Notes: generated from the sequence alone by a model not told the origin. A stretch of 64,000 bases of DNA from Alcaligenes faecalis (GCF_009497775.1 NZ_CP031012.1:372001-436000), one strand, 5' to 3'. Numbered from the stretch's first letter, positions 16,576 to 25,875 are shown. Made by a program: numbers and translations.

Positions 16576-16810
16576 GCCGGTCTGGGCCGGGGGGCCGTCC
16601 TCCGGGCTTGGCTCCTTGCCGGTGCTGCGCACCGGTACCCTGGTCAGGCTTGCTATTCGGGCGCATCCTGAACTCGCGAAAGTGCCTTGTCCCCCGGACA
16701 AGGCACAAGCATTTCGCTCAAACAACAGGACGCTTGAACCCCGAATAGCAAGCCTGCCTGCGGCAAGAAGCCTGAATCGCCCAGAGGACGGCCCCCCGGC
16801 CCAGACCGGC
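16576..16810. repeat. 235-bp nested inverted repeat (possible cruciform or degenerate mobile element)
   Basis: Outer arms of 27 bp, 16576-16602 and 16784-16810, are perfect reverse complements. Inner arms CAGGCTTGCTATTCGGG (16645-16661) and CCCGAATAGCAAGCCTG (16740-16756) are 17 bp and perfect. The centre GTGCCTTGTCC (16682-16692) and GGACAAGGCAC (16696-16706) makes an 11-bp stem with a 3-nt loop. Further imperfect pairing lies between the arms. It contains no transposase frame. Confidence 0.93.
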
Positions 16811-17066
16811 TCACAATGACTATTAATATGAGCCCTTCCTCCTTCTGGGGCCTGGCAGTATGTGGTTCTTTCGGCTGCTGTAGCGGCCTAAGGGGCTTGA
16901 GGGTGTCGAGGTTTGCGTGTTGATCGTCGCTCTCAACAGTTAGCGGTGGGTATGGGGAGATACAAAAGTAGGAGCCAGCTACTAACTATTGAGTGTCAGA
17001 CGCTTAATGGAAGCATGAGCCTTGCTCGGGATATCCCGCTCAACAAACTGCCGTGCGTAATCTGGA

Positions 17067-17094
17067 GTTTGTCGTTTGTCGTTTGTCGTTTGTC
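17067..17094 (+). repeat. 7-bp tandem repeat, four GTTTGTC units
   Basis: Four perfect GTTTGTC copies followed by a partial fifth (GTTTTTC). It lies about 110 bp upstream of the ogt start, so changes in copy number could alter promoter spacing. Confidence 0.9.
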
Positions 17095-17202
17095 GTTTTT
17101 CTTTGACGCTAAAGCCCAAGCTGTCTGGGTGTTGCCAGGGTTTTTGAAGTGGTTGGAGTCGCGCAGTATGATCAAACATTCTGCCCTCGGATTTGGACTG
17201 CC

Positions 17203-17760
17203 ATGTTTGCCTATGTCGGGCTGCGTACTGCCTGCTTTGATACGCCTTTAGGCGCGATGCGTCTGTTAGTGGATGCCCAAGGCGCTTTGCTGCGTCTGGA
17301 CTTCGAGGAAGAGACCGTGCACGGCCTGACGCCCGAGCAACTGGCCGGGCTGATCCCGGAACCTGCTTTGGCCGAGCCCGTGCAGGCGCAGTTGGATGCA
17401 TATTTTTCCGGCAAGCTGCAACAGTTTGATTTGCCTTTCAGCCTGCAAGGCACCGAGTTCCAGCAGCAGGTCTGGCAGGCCTTGCAGACCATCCCTTATG
17501 GCCAAACCTGGACCTACGGGCAGATGGCTGAACATCTGGGCCGCCCTAAAGCGGTCCGTGCTGTGGGCCAGGCCTGCGGCCTGAATCCCATCAGCATCAT
17601 CGTGCCTTGCCATCGCGTGCAGGGTGCCAATGGCATGTTGACCGGTTTTAGCTCCGGTTTGCATCGCAAAGCCAGCTTGCTGGACTTTGAACGCCGCGTG
17701 CATTTGACCGGCGTGGGTGACTTTCAGCTCAGCATGCCCGCCCAGCTGGATTTGTTCTAA
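17203..17760 (+). CDS. ogt: methylated-DNA--protein-cysteine methyltransferase
   Basis: 185-aa suicide repair protein that transfers methyl groups from O6-methylguanine to its own cysteine. The active site IIVPCHRVQG is intact, preceded by the DNA-binding helix GRPKAVRAVGQACGLNP and the QQVWQALQTIPYGQT segment. ATG 17203 (MFAYVGL) was chosen because a longer frame from 17149 adds residues unlike the family. A second methyltransferase domain is encoded in ada at 49704. Confidence 0.92.
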   Translation: MFAYVGLRTACFDTPLGAMRLLVDAQGALLRLDFEEETVHGLTPEQLAGLIPEPALAEPVQAQLDAYFSGKLQQFDLPFSLQGTEFQQQVWQALQTIPYGQTWTYGQMAEHLGRPKAVRAVGQACGLNPISIIVPCHRVQGANGMLTGFSSGLHRKASLLDFERRVHLTGVGDFQLSMPAQLDLF

Positions 17761-17885
17761 CGCAGGCCAGGGCTTACTCCGTACCCAAATCAACAAGCCC
17801 CCGTGCACAGAATCACAAGTCCGGGCTTGTCCTCGTCCCTATACTGGATTCGTTAAGAATCAACTATTCCGTGTGGAGACAGACT

Positions 17886-19376
17886 ATGGGGCAGGACGTA
17901 CAACCCGAGCGCAACGCGATTCGCGAACACATGATTATTGACGGCAAACCCGTCACTGAATCTCAAGGACCAACGATTCCCGTCTACGATCCCGCAACGG
18001 GACAAGTGATTGCGCATCAGCCAGAGGCCGGCGCTCAAGGCGTAGACTTGGCTGTTCGTGCCGCTCGCCAGGCTTTGGAGCAGGGTGAATGGAGCAAGAT
18101 GCTGCCCGCCCAGCGCGAGCGCCTGCTGTTGCGCTTGGCCGATCTGGTCGAAGCCAATGCCGACGAGCTGGCTCGTCTGGAAACTCTGAACAACGGCAAA
18201 CTGCTGTTCTTCTCCTACGGTCTGGAAGTGGCCGCCAGCGCACAGTGGCTGCGTTACATGGCTGGCTGGTCAACCAAGATCAGCGGTGAACTGCTGTCGC
18301 CCTCCATCGCTTTCCCTCCTGGTATCAATTACCACGCTTACACCCGTCAGGAACCTGTGGGTGTGGTCGGCGCCATCGTGCCCTGGAACTTCCCGCTGCT
18401 GATGGCCGTGTGGAAAATCGCCCCTGCCATGGCGGCGGGTTGCACCGTGGTTCTGAAGCCTGCTGAAGAGACCCCGCTGACCGCCATCCGTCTGGCCGAG
18501 CTGGCTCTGGAAGCCGGTTTCCCCGCCGGTGTGATCAACGTGATTACCGGTCGTGGCGAAAGCACGGGTGCCGCTTTGACGGCTCACCCAGGCGTGAACA
18601 AGATTTCCTTTACCGGCTCCACGGAAGTGGGCAAGTTGATTGGCCATCAAGCCGTCAACGACATGAAGCGCATGTCTCTGGAACTGGGCGGCAAGTCCCC
18701 CGTGGTCATCATGGATGATTGCGATGTGGACATGGCCATTCAAGGTGCGGCCAACGCCATCTTCTTTAACCAGGGTCAGGTGTGTACTGCCGGTTCGCGT
18801 CTGTTTGTGCAAAAAGGCATTTACGAGCGCGTGGTGCAGGGCGTGGCCGATCTGGCTTCCTCCATGACACTGGGCTCGGGCTTTGAGCAATCTACCCAGA
18901 TTGCTCCGCTGATCTCGGCACGCCACCAGCAGCGCGTGCAGAACTACATTGATGTGGGTCGCCAGCAAGGCGGCCGCATGTTGGCAGGCGAGGGCGCTCG
19001 CCCTGAGCAGGGCTACTTTGTACGCCCCACCGTGTTTGCCGACGTGGCTCCCGATGCCCGCATCATGCGTGAAGAAATCTTTGGCCCCGTCGTGGTTGCG
19101 ACTCCGTTTGAAACCGAGGCGCAGGCATTGGCATTGGCCAACGATACAGACTTTGGCCTGGGTGCCAGCGTCTGGAGTCAGGACCTGGCCCGCGTGCAAC
19201 GTCTGACCGCCGGTATCAAGGCGGGCACGGTGTGGGTCAACACCCACAACATGCTGGACCCCAGCATGCCCTTTGGTGGCTACAAGCAGTCTGGCCTGGG
19301 CCGGGAACACGGGCGCGCTGCGGTAGAGGCTTACCTGGAGACCAAATCGGTCTGCATGGCCTACCCGGCAGCCTAG
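17886..19376 (+). CDS. NAD-dependent aldehyde dehydrogenase (phenylacetaldehyde dehydrogenase type)
   Basis: 496 aa from ATG 17886, with TGGAGAC upstream. The general base Glu is in LELGGKSP and the nucleophile Cys in FNQGQVCTAGSR; NAD-binding PWNFP and FTGSTEVG are present. Overall features (NNGKLLFF, AQWLRYMAGWSTKI) fit the phenylacetaldehyde/betaine-type class. It lies 64 bp before the aromatic amine dehydrogenase cluster on the same strand. AADH releases phenylacetaldehyde-type aldehydes, so this is the likely next enzyme in the pathway (inference). Confidence 0.92.
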   Translation: MGQDVQPERNAIREHMIIDGKPVTESQGPTIPVYDPATGQVIAHQPEAGAQGVDLAVRAARQALEQGEWSKMLPAQRERLLLRLADLVEANADELARLETLNNGKLLFFSYGLEVAASAQWLRYMAGWSTKISGELLSPSIAFPPGINYHAYTRQEPVGVVGAIVPWNFPLLMAVWKIAPAMAAGCTVVLKPAEETPLTAIRLAELALEAGFPAGVINVITGRGESTGAALTAHPGVNKISFTGSTEVGKLIGHQAVNDMKRMSLELGGKSPVVIMDDCDVDMAIQGAANAIFFNQGQVCTAGSRLFVQKGIYERVVQGVADLASSMTLGSGFEQSTQIAPLISARHQQRVQNYIDVGRQQGGRMLAGEGARPEQGYFVRPTVFADVAPDARIMREEIFGPVVVATPFETEAQALALANDTDFGLGASVWSQDLARVQRLTAGIKAGTVWVNTHNMLDPSMPFGGYKQSGLGREHGRAAVEAYLETKSVCMAYPAA

Positions 19377-19387
19377 CTAGGGACAAG

Positions 19388-19419
19388 GGCGCGAACACAA
19401 TAACGATACCGTTCGCGCC
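19388..19419 (+). other. hairpin between aldehyde dehydrogenase and orf1
   Basis: GGCGCGAAC (19388-19396) pairs with GTTCGCGCC (19411-19419), followed only by TTCTTC. It may act as a partial terminator or mRNA stabiliser that sets the ratio of aldehyde dehydrogenase to aau transcripts. Confidence 0.55.
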
Positions 19420-19440
19420 TTCTTCGAGGAGACAAAAATA

Positions 19441-20313
19441 ATGTACGCAATAGTGCAGCGGACCGCTCTGGCCTTGGCCTTGAGCGGTATCAGTGCCGGG
19501 CTCGCCCATGCAGGCGACCCCAGTGCTCGGGATTGGATACCTGCTCCGGTGGGCACCAATGTTTTGGCCGTTTACATGATGGGCCTGAAGTCGCATGGTT
19601 TTTATGATCAGGGTTCACGAATTGGCGATAGCCCCAAGCTCAATGTGCAAGGCATGATTTACCGCCAGATGCACTTTCGCGAGCTGGCCGGTAAAACGGT
19701 GCAGTACGAGCTGATCGTGCCCGGTTTTCGCAACACGCTGGATATTCCAGGGGAAGACCGTGACCGCATGACAGGGATAGGTGACGTCACTGCGGGTGCC
19801 GCCGTCTGGCTGCACAACGATCCGGACAACCGTTTCTGGTTTGCGTGGGAGCCCTTTGTGACGGCACCCACGGGTCGTTATCACGGCTCGCACGCGGATG
19901 TGTCCGCGGGCAAGAACCGCTGGAGCACCATTCAGGACTTTGCGATTGTGAAAGGCTTTGGCGAATCCTCCTTTGTGGAAGGCGTGGCGGAGTTCGAGTT
20001 CTTTGGCAATAACAAGAACTACTACGGCCAGACCCTGAAAAAAGACACGGCAATCCGCCTGATGGCCCTGGTTTCAACCAACCTGACTGAAAAGACCTAT
20101 GTGGGTCTGCGCTACCGCTACGAAACTGGCGGGCGCGAGCGGGTCAATGGCGAAACCACCGTCACGCGGGCGCGTAACCATCAACTGGCTGCCGAAATTA
20201 CCCATCAGCTGACCGATGCCCACCAGGTGCAATTGCAGTACATCCATGATTTGAAAGTCGAGAATGGCCCGCGCATGCGCGGCCTGCAATTCCGTTATGC
20301 CTATGCGTTCTGA
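19441..20313 (+). CDS. orf1, outer-membrane beta-barrel protein of the phenol-degradation MetA family type
   Basis: 290 aa with a signal peptide (cleavage near AHA-GD at 24). The rest is made of alternating polar/hydrophobic strands and ends in Phe (FRYAYAF), typical of outer-membrane barrels. The pattern [17 protein letters not shown] and [17 protein letters not shown] resembles the meta-pathway phenol-degradation/SphA-like family found in aromatic catabolic operons. First gene of the aau cluster; preceded by GAGGAGA. Likely passage of amines across the outer membrane (inference). Confidence 0.8.
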   Translation: MYAIVQRTALALALSGISAGLAHAGDPSARDWIPAPVGTNVLAVYMMGLKSHGFYDQGSRIGDSPKLNVQGMIYRQMHFRELAGKTVQYELIVPGFRNTLDIPGEDRDRMTGIGDVTAGAAVWLHNDPDNRFWFAWEPFVTAPTGRYHGSHADVSAGKNRWSTIQDFAIVKGFGESSFVEGVAEFEFFGNNKNYYGQTLKKDTAIRLMALVSTNLTEKTYVGLRYRYETGGRERVNGETTVTRARNHQLAAEITHQLTDAHQVQLQYIHDLKVENGPRMRGLQFRYAYAF

Positions 20314-20344
20314 CAGCGTGGACGCCCATGAGGAGAGACATCCA

Positions 20345-21517
20345 ATGAAGTCTAAATTTAAATTAACGACCGCCGCCGCCATGTTGGGGCTGATGGTTCT
20401 GGCCGGTGGTGTGCAAGCCCAGGACAAGCCGCTTGAGGTCCTGACCGGCGGCCATAGCGTGTCTGCCCCCCAGGCAAACCGTATCTATGTCATGGACTCG
20501 GTGTTCAACCACCTGACCGAAAGCCGCGTGCATGTCTATGACTACACCAACGGCAAATTCCTGGGCATGGTGCCAACCGCGTTCAACGGCCACGTGCAGT
20601 TGTCCAACGACGGCAAGAAAATCTACACCATGACCACCTACCACGAGCGCGTCACCCGCGGTAAGCGCTCGGACGTGGTGGAAGTCTGGGACGCTGACAA
20701 GCTGACCTTCGAGAAAGAAATTTCCCTGCCGCCCAAGCGTGTTCAAGGCCTGAACTACGATGGCATGTTCCGTCAGACCACTGATGGCAAATTCATCGTG
20801 CTGCAAAACGCGTCGCCTGCGACTTCCATCGGTATCGTGGACGTGGCCAAGGGCGACTATGTGGAAGACGTCACCGCTGCCGCCGGTTGCTGGAGCGTGA
20901 TTCCCCAGCCCAATCGCCCACGCAGCTTCATGACCATTTGTGGTGATGGTGGCTTGTTGAGCATCAATCTGGGTGAAGACGGCAAGGTCGCCAGCCAGTC
21001 GCGCAGCAAGCAGATGTTCTCCGTGAAGGACGATCCGATCTTTATCGCTCCTGCCCTGGACAAGGACAAGGCTCACTTCGTGTCCTACTACGGCAATGTC
21101 TACAGTGCGGATTTCAGCGGTGACGAGGTCAAGGTCGACGGCCCCTGGTCCTTGCTGAATGACGAGGACAAGGCCAAGAACTGGGTGCCCGGTGGCTACA
21201 ACCTGGTGGGTCTGCATCGCGCCAGCGGTCGCATGTACGTGTTCATGCACCCCGATGGCAAGGAAGGCACTCACAAGTTCCCCGCTGCCGAGATCTGGGT
21301 CATGGATACCAAGACCAAGAAGCGCGTAGCCCGTGTGCCCGGACGTGATGCTTTGTCCATGACCATTGATCAGCAACGCAATCTGATGCTGACCCTGGAC
21401 GGTGGCAATGTGAATGTCTACGACATCAGCCAGCCTGAACCCAAGTTGCTTCGCACCATTGAAGGCGCGGCAGAAGCTTCCTTGCAAGTTCAGTTCCACC
21501 CGGTTGGGGGTGTCTGA
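20345..21517 (+). CDS. aauB: aromatic amine dehydrogenase large subunit
   Basis: 390 aa including signal peptide (cleavage near VQA-QD). ATG 20345 follows GAGGAGAG; a longer frame from 20264 runs into orf1. The mature chain is the seven-bladed beta-propeller of the TTQ amine dehydrogenases; recurring strands such as [21 protein letters not shown] and [18 protein letters not shown] are visible. It forms the periplasmic alpha2beta2 enzyme with AauA, oxidising phenylethylamine, tyramine, tryptamine and dopamine to aldehydes plus ammonia. The gene is homologous to mauB. Confidence 0.95.
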   Translation: MKSKFKLTTAAAMLGLMVLAGGVQAQDKPLEVLTGGHSVSAPQANRIYVMDSVFNHLTESRVHVYDYTNGKFLGMVPTAFNGHVQLSNDGKKIYTMTTYHERVTRGKRSDVVEVWDADKLTFEKEISLPPKRVQGLNYDGMFRQTTDGKFIVLQNASPATSIGIVDVAKGDYVEDVTAAAGCWSVIPQPNRPRSFMTICGDGGLLSINLGEDGKVASQSRSKQMFSVKDDPIFIAPALDKDKAHFVSYYGNVYSADFSGDEVKVDGPWSLLNDEDKAKNWVPGGYNLVGLHRASGRMYVFMHPDGKEGTHKFPAAEIWVMDTKTKKRVARVPGRDALSMTIDQQRNLMLTLDGGNVNVYDISQPEPKLLRTIEGAAEASLQVQFHPVGGV

Positions 21518-21518
21518 T

Positions 21519-22061
21519 ATGGACCCGGTCCTGACCTATGCCAGCCTGGCTTGCTTGGCCGTGCTGATGGGACTGGGGGCGCTGGATAAACTGCGTCACT
21601 TCAGCCTGTTCGAGGCAGCCGTTGGCGGTTATCGATTGTTGCCGGAAGTGTTGTTACGACCGTTCAGTGTGCTGTTTGTTGCTGCCGAGGCCTTGAGTGC
21701 GCCTTTGCTGCTGTGGCCAGCCAGTCGTTCGCTGGGAGCCGTTCTGGCCCTGTGCGTCCTGTTGGTTGCCACCAGTGGCATCGTGATGAACCTGCTGCGT
21801 GGCCGCCGCGATGTGGATTGCGGTTGCTCGGGGCTGGGGGAGTCCTCTGGTGGTCTGTCCTGGTGGCTGGTGGCTCGCAATGCCTTGCTGGCTGCGCTGG
21901 CCGTGGCCAGTGGCGACTGGGCTATCAGCAGCGCCCGTGAACTGGTCTGGGTGGACGGTTTGACCTTCTTTGGTGCCACATTGGCCTTGCTGGGCCTGTA
22001 CTATGCGGCCAACCAGCTGATCGAATCCCATCTGAAATTCCAGAAAATGCAGAATTCTTAG
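21519..22061 (+). CDS. aauE: amine dehydrogenase accessory membrane protein AauE (MauE family)
   Basis: 180-aa inner-membrane protein with about four to five hydrophobic segments. ATG 21519 lies one base after the aauB stop. A pair of cysteines sits in VDCGCSGLG, between membrane segments, as in MauE/DoxX-like proteins that pass reducing equivalents across the membrane. With AauD it is thought to support export and disulfide formation of the cysteine-rich small subunit. Confidence 0.93.
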   Translation: MDPVLTYASLACLAVLMGLGALDKLRHFSLFEAAVGGYRLLPEVLLRPFSVLFVAAEALSAPLLLWPASRSLGAVLALCVLLVATSGIVMNLLRGRRDVDCGCSGLGESSGGLSWWLVARNALLAALAVASGDWAISSARELVWVDGLTFFGATLALLGLYYAANQLIESHLKFQKMQNS

Positions 22062-22070
22062 GAGACCTAA

Positions 22071-22712
22071 ATGACCGCTTTAATGATTTCCAACGTCATT
22101 TTATGGGTAATCGTACTGGCCCTGGTGCTGGTTGTACTTGCCCTGTCGCGCCAGATTGGCGTGTTGTACGAACGGGTTGCCCCCATGGGTGCCCTGACCA
22201 TGGACAAAGGCCCGCAAGTGGGTGATGCCGCGCCCGTCATGGAACTGCAGGACCTGCGCGGTCGTGCCGTTACCGTGGGTGTGGCTGGCCCGCGCAGCCA
22301 GTTGATTTTCTTCATGTCGCCCACCTGCCCGGTGTGCAAGAAGCTCTTGCCGATTCTGAAGTCCATCCAGGGCTCGGAAGGTCAGTGGGTCGATATTGTG
22401 CTGGCCAGTGATGGTGAGATGCCCGAGCATCTGGCTTTCTACCAGAAAGCACAACTGGACGCCTTCCCCTACGTCCTGTCCACGCAGCTGGGCATGGGCT
22501 TTCAGATCAGCAAACTGCCTTACGCCGTTCTGATCGACGAGAACGGTGTGGTGCGCGGCAAGGGTCTGGTCAATTCGCGTGAACAGCTGGAAAGCCTGTT
22601 TACCGCCAAAGACCTGGGCGTGGCCTCGGCGCAAGAATACTTGGCCGGTGACTCGGGCATGAAGCAAGTGCAGGTATCACGAAAGGAGAACGTCAATGCG
22701 TTGGCTGGATAA
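22071..22712 (+). CDS. aauD: amine dehydrogenase accessory thioredoxin-like protein AauD (MauD family)
   Basis: 213 aa: an N-terminal membrane anchor (about residues 5-25) and a periplasmic thioredoxin fold with the redox motif MSPTCPVCKKLLP near residue 85. Homologous to MauD, needed for disulfide formation in the TTQ subunit; aauD-type mutants cannot use aromatic amines. It starts 9 nt after aauE and overlaps aauA by 17 nt, so all four aau genes are translationally close. Confidence 0.94.
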   Translation: MTALMISNVILWVIVLALVLVVLALSRQIGVLYERVAPMGALTMDKGPQVGDAAPVMELQDLRGRAVTVGVAGPRSQLIFFMSPTCPVCKKLLPILKSIQGSEGQWVDIVLASDGEMPEHLAFYQKAQLDAFPYVLSTQLGMGFQISKLPYAVLIDENGVVRGKGLVNSREQLESLFTAKDLGVASAQEYLAGDSGMKQVQVSRKENVNALAG

Positions 22713-23247
22713 ATTTGGGGAGAGCCTCTCCCGTTCGGTGGCCCACAAGACTTCGCGTCGCAGCGTGCTGCGCTCGGTGGGCAAATTAATGGTCGGTTCG
22801 GCCTTTGTGTTGCCCGTATTGCCTGTGGCTCGCGCTGCCGGTGGTGGTGGCAGCAGCAGTAGTGGTGCCGATCACATCAGTCTGAATCCCGATCTGGCGA
22901 ATGAAGACGAAGTGAACTCCTGCGACTACTGGCGTCATTGCGCGGTGGATGGGTTCCTGTGCTCTTGCTGCGGCGGCACAACCACCACCTGCCCGCCGGG
23001 CTCGACGCCCTCGCCCATCTCGTGGATTGGCACCTGCCATAACCCGCATGATGGCAAGGACTACCTGATCAGCTACCACGACTGCTGCGGCAAGACCGCT
23101 TGCGGCCGCTGCCAGTGCAACACGCAGACCCGCGAGCGTCCTGGTTACGAGTTCTTCCTGCACAATGACGTGAACTGGTGCATGGCGAACGAGAACAGCA
23201 CCTTCCATTGCACGACATCGGTACTGGTTGGCTTGGCTAAAAACTAA
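22696..23247 (+). CDS. aauA: aromatic amine dehydrogenase small (TTQ) subunit precursor
   Basis: 183 aa. It has a twin-arginine-like leader (SRRSVLRSVGK, then a hydrophobic stretch to ARA at about 47). Twelve or more cysteines follow, matching the six-disulfide small subunit. Trp110 (PISWIGTC) and Trp161 (DVNWCMAN) are the two residues joined into tryptophan tryptophylquinone. Asp129 (SYHDCCG) is the catalytic base. Published numbering is one lower. Electrons pass to a blue copper protein or cytochrome c. Confidence 0.95.
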   Translation: MRWLDKFGESLSRSVAHKTSRRSVLRSVGKLMVGSAFVLPVLPVARAAGGGGSSSSGADHISLNPDLANEDEVNSCDYWRHCAVDGFLCSCCGGTTTTCPPGSTPSPISWIGTCHNPHDGKDYLISYHDCCGKTACGRCQCNTQTRERPGYEFFLHNDVNWCMANENSTFHCTTSVLVGLAKN

Positions 23248-23259
23248 AAAAGGCCCGTC

Positions 23260-23291
23260 GGGCTGCCCGTTCTTTTCTGTACAGGCAGCCC
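23260..23291 (+). other. hairpin after aauA
   Basis: GGGCTGCC (23260-23267) pairs with GGCAGCCC (23284-23291), 16-nt loop, without a clear T tract. It may separate highly expressed aauBEDA messages from the downstream cytochrome gene. Confidence 0.45.
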
Positions 23292-23354
23292 TCAGGGTTT
23301 GAATAAGGTGCCGGGCGGCCAGGATGGCGTCCGGTCACTCAAGGAGGCATCACT

Positions 23355-23855
23355 GTGTGGACATCTTTGCGCCTGGCCTGTTTGGGCGCCGTACTCCTGG
23401 CGTTTACGCCTTGGGCCCATGCCCAAGAAGAGATGGCCGGAACGGGCGATTACCTGCAAAGCTCCCAGGCTTTTAAAGACTATATGCTGCAATGTGCAGG
23501 CTGCCATCGCTACGATGGCCAGGGCCTGACGCATCGTGGAATCCCCAATTTCAACCAGTCCATTGGCTTGTTTACACGCTTGCCGGCTGGACGGGACTAT
23601 ATGATTCGGGTGCCCGGTGCCTCGCAGTCGCAGCTGGATAATGCAGATCTGGCTCGTGTGCTGAACTGGATTGTGGCCAAGTTCAGCCCTGAGGAAATAA
23701 CACCCGATTACCGACCCTTTACCTCGGCCGAGGTAGGGGCGTCACGCCGTCACCGTTTTGATGATGTACTCAAGGCGCGTACGGAGTTAACCGCGAAGAT
23801 GAACAGCATGGGTCTGGAGCCTGCTCCTTACCTGTACGGGTCCATGGATCGTTGA
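23355..23855 (+). CDS. periplasmic monohaem cytochrome c of the aau cluster (orf2)
   Basis: 166 aa with a signal peptide (cleavage near AHA-QE at 23). A single haem motif CAGCH lies at residues 47-51. It starts with GTG at 23355, supported by AAGGAGG upstream. It corresponds to the small c-type cytochrome known in the A. faecalis aau cluster and may take electrons from the dehydrogenase (inference). It is not a MauG-type dihaem protein, as only one CxxCH is present. Confidence 0.9.
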   Translation: MWTSLRLACLGAVLLAFTPWAHAQEEMAGTGDYLQSSQAFKDYMLQCAGCHRYDGQGLTHRGIPNFNQSIGLFTRLPAGRDYMIRVPGASQSQLDNADLARVLNWIVAKFSPEEITPDYRPFTSAEVGASRRHRFDDVLKARTELTAKMNSMGLEPAPYLYGSMDR

Positions 23856-23968
23856 TGCAGCGGGTTAACGACCGTAGACGCTTGGATTTTTTAGGGCTAT
23901 AAGAAAAGGGAGGCGTATCATGCCTCCCATCCCGATCAATAGCGTTGGCCGCAAGGGCCCCTCAGGCA

Positions 23969-24925
23969 ATGTCTATGTTATTGCGCACTCCCTCTGCTTC
24001 TTTCAAGAGCCTGGCTGCTTGGCAGGAAGTGGTGTGCGCGTATTTTGTGCCTTTGGAAGTCCAGCCGGACTCGCGCCGCGGTTTCTCCAACCGGGCGGCA
24101 ACCGATCGCATGGGCTCGGTCGATGTCATGGAACTGTGTACCAGCGCGCAGCGCGTGCGGCGTACCCAGGCCCTGGCCAGCCGTTCCGAGCAGGCACTGT
24201 ACAAGGTCACCTTGCAGATCAGTGGCAGCAGCCAGATTCAGCAGGATAATCGCAGCGGTATTTTGCACGCTGGGGAGTGGGGCATTTATGACACCACCCG
24301 TCCTTACGAGGTGGCCGTGCAGGATCAATCCCATTTTCTGGTCTTGCAGTTCGAGGAAGAGCGTTTGCTGCCTTGGCTGCCCTGGTTAAGTGATGCTGTG
24401 GCCCGGTCTTTTTCGGCCACCACCGGCCCGGCCCGGATTGCCATGGATATGCTGCGTCTTGGTTTGCAGGAACGTGGACACCTGTCGCCCTCGGCCTTGA
24501 GCGAACTGTCCCAGACCGTGATTCGCATGATGGCCCTGAGCCTGGCCGATGGTCGCCCGGTGACGACCGAGTCAGCTCTGGACGAAGTGCGGCGCGGACA
24601 GTTGCTGCAAATTCAGCAATACGTGCAGGATCATCTGGGCGATGCTGGCTTGAATGCACAGTCTTTGGCACTGCAATTTCGCATTTCCCGTCGTTATCTC
24701 TACAAGCTGTTCGAGCTGTGTGGGCAAGCGCCTGCCGACTACATCATGGCCGCTCGCCTGGAGCGCGCCTGTCAATTATTGGTGGATGGCAAACCCGGTC
24801 GACAGATCAGTGAACTGGCCTGGCAAATGGGCTTTTCCGATGCTGCGGTGTTCAGCCACGCCTTCCGGCGACGCTATGGCATATCGCCCAGCGAATGGCG
24901 TCGCAGCCGCATTTGCGGCGATTAA
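23969..24925 (+). CDS. AraC-family regulator, FeaR-like (orf3)
   Basis: About 318 aa. The N-terminal half (about residues 20-190) resembles the AraC-binding-like domain seen in FeaR, the activator of phenylethylamine use in enterics. The C-terminal 100 residues carry two helix-turn-helix segments (LNAQSLALQFRISRRYLYKL and ISELAWQMGFSDAAVFSHAF). Position after aauBEDA makes it the candidate local activator. ATG 23969 was preferred to TTG 23945. Insertion in the corresponding A. faecalis frame was reported as not tolerated, so it may have another target too. Confidence 0.85.
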   Translation: MSMLLRTPSASFKSLAAWQEVVCAYFVPLEVQPDSRRGFSNRAATDRMGSVDVMELCTSAQRVRRTQALASRSEQALYKVTLQISGSSQIQQDNRSGILHAGEWGIYDTTRPYEVAVQDQSHFLVLQFEEERLLPWLPWLSDAVARSFSATTGPARIAMDMLRLGLQERGHLSPSALSELSQTVIRMMALSLADGRPVTTESALDEVRRGQLLQIQQYVQDHLGDAGLNAQSLALQFRISRRYLYKLFELCGQAPADYIMAARLERACQLLVDGKPGRQISELAWQMGFSDAAVFSHAFRRRYGISPSEWRRSRICGD

Positions 24926-25040
24926 GTACAGCTACGTAGACGCAACTCCGACTTATCGCAGACAGGTCGGATTTCTATCCTAGAAGCTCATGATTTTGGG
25001 GCGGCCGGTGTGGTTCGCCCGGCTTCTCAAGGACAGTCTT

Positions 25041-25844
25041 ATGCGTCTACACCTCGATTGCGCTTTGCTGCATACCCAGCCATCGTGGGCTCAGAATTTG
25101 CTGGCCATCATCCCGCCTTGCGAGCGTTTGCAACTGCATGCCTTGCAGGCCCCGCCTCCACCCCGTCCCGATCAGGAATATCTGTTCTTGCGCAGCGCAT
25201 CGGCCTTGCTGCTGCGTTTTGATGCCTGTCTGATTCCCATCGAAGCCGCCACCCTGATCCACGTGCGCCGTGCCTTGTCGGCGGCCCAAGGTTATTTGCC
25301 GGTACCGATCTTCGGTTTGGTGCGTGCCGCCATCAAGGCGGCTGCCCTGACAGACCTGCTGGAACTGGGCCTGGCGGACTACGTGCGTGAGCCTTTATGC
25401 CTGGACGATTTGCGCGCCCGCATCAATCGTCAGCGTTTGCAGACGTCTTCCCACGCTTTGAATGAACCGGGGCTGTCGGGTCGGATACACTATAGGGTGC
25501 AGGAAAACCAGGATCTGGTCCTGCACCCCGGCCCAACGGAGCAGCGCCTGTCGCAAACGATCTTGCAACAGGAGGGGACAACGCTGGAAGCCTATGCCGC
25601 TGCGGTAGCCTCGCGCTATGCCAGCAGCCAGGAATCTTTCAAAGTTGCCAAGGGACGGATAGTGGCCCGCTTCGAGCAGGCCTATATCCACGCCGCCCTT
25701 GATCGCCATAGCGGCAATATCGCCATGGCGGCCCGCTCCGCGCAAAAGCACCGGCGTGCTTTCTGGGCACTGATGCGCAAACACCATATCGATGCAGCAC
25801 GCTTTCGATCCGCGTCAAACCCAGACGACGAACACGATGGTTAA
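25041..25844 (+). CDS. orf4, receiver-like N-domain fused to a Fis-type DNA-binding helix-turn-helix
   Basis: 267 aa from ATG 25041 (AAGGA 9 nt upstream). No AAA+ domain is present. The last third (about residues 211-250), beginning [20 protein letters not shown] and then [19 protein letters not shown], matches the Fis-type HTH at the C-terminus of NtrC-family activators. The N-terminal 120 residues alternate strand and helix like a receiver domain, with [17 protein letters not shown] near the end, but no clear DD pair is seen. It lies just before hemE. Function unknown; a DNA-binding protein is likely. Confidence 0.7.
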   Translation: MRLHLDCALLHTQPSWAQNLLAIIPPCERLQLHALQAPPPPRPDQEYLFLRSASALLLRFDACLIPIEAATLIHVRRALSAAQGYLPVPIFGLVRAAIKAAALTDLLELGLADYVREPLCLDDLRARINRQRLQTSSHALNEPGLSGRIHYRVQENQDLVLHPGPTEQRLSQTILQQEGTTLEAYAAAVASRYASSQESFKVAKGRIVARFEQAYIHAALDRHSGNIAMAARSAQKHRRAFWALMRKHHIDAARFRSASNPDDEHDG

Positions 25845-25875
25845 AATTAACAGGCATTTTTCAATAGGGATTGCC

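Larger units (their letters stand above)
16354..17202. other. 849-bp gene-free stretch with terminator and several repeat classes
   Basis: No credible coding sequence is seen. It holds a strong terminator (16395-16444), a (CTT)9 run (16446-16472), a nested 235-bp inverted repeat (16576-16810) and 7-bp tandem repeats (17067-17094). Open frames here are by-products of the repeats. Confidence 0.7.

Noticed and set aside
16426..16725. Minus-strand frame with a poly-Glu run
   Set aside because: The Glu run is the (CTT)9 microsatellite and the rest is the nested inverted repeat; no family features or ribosome site.
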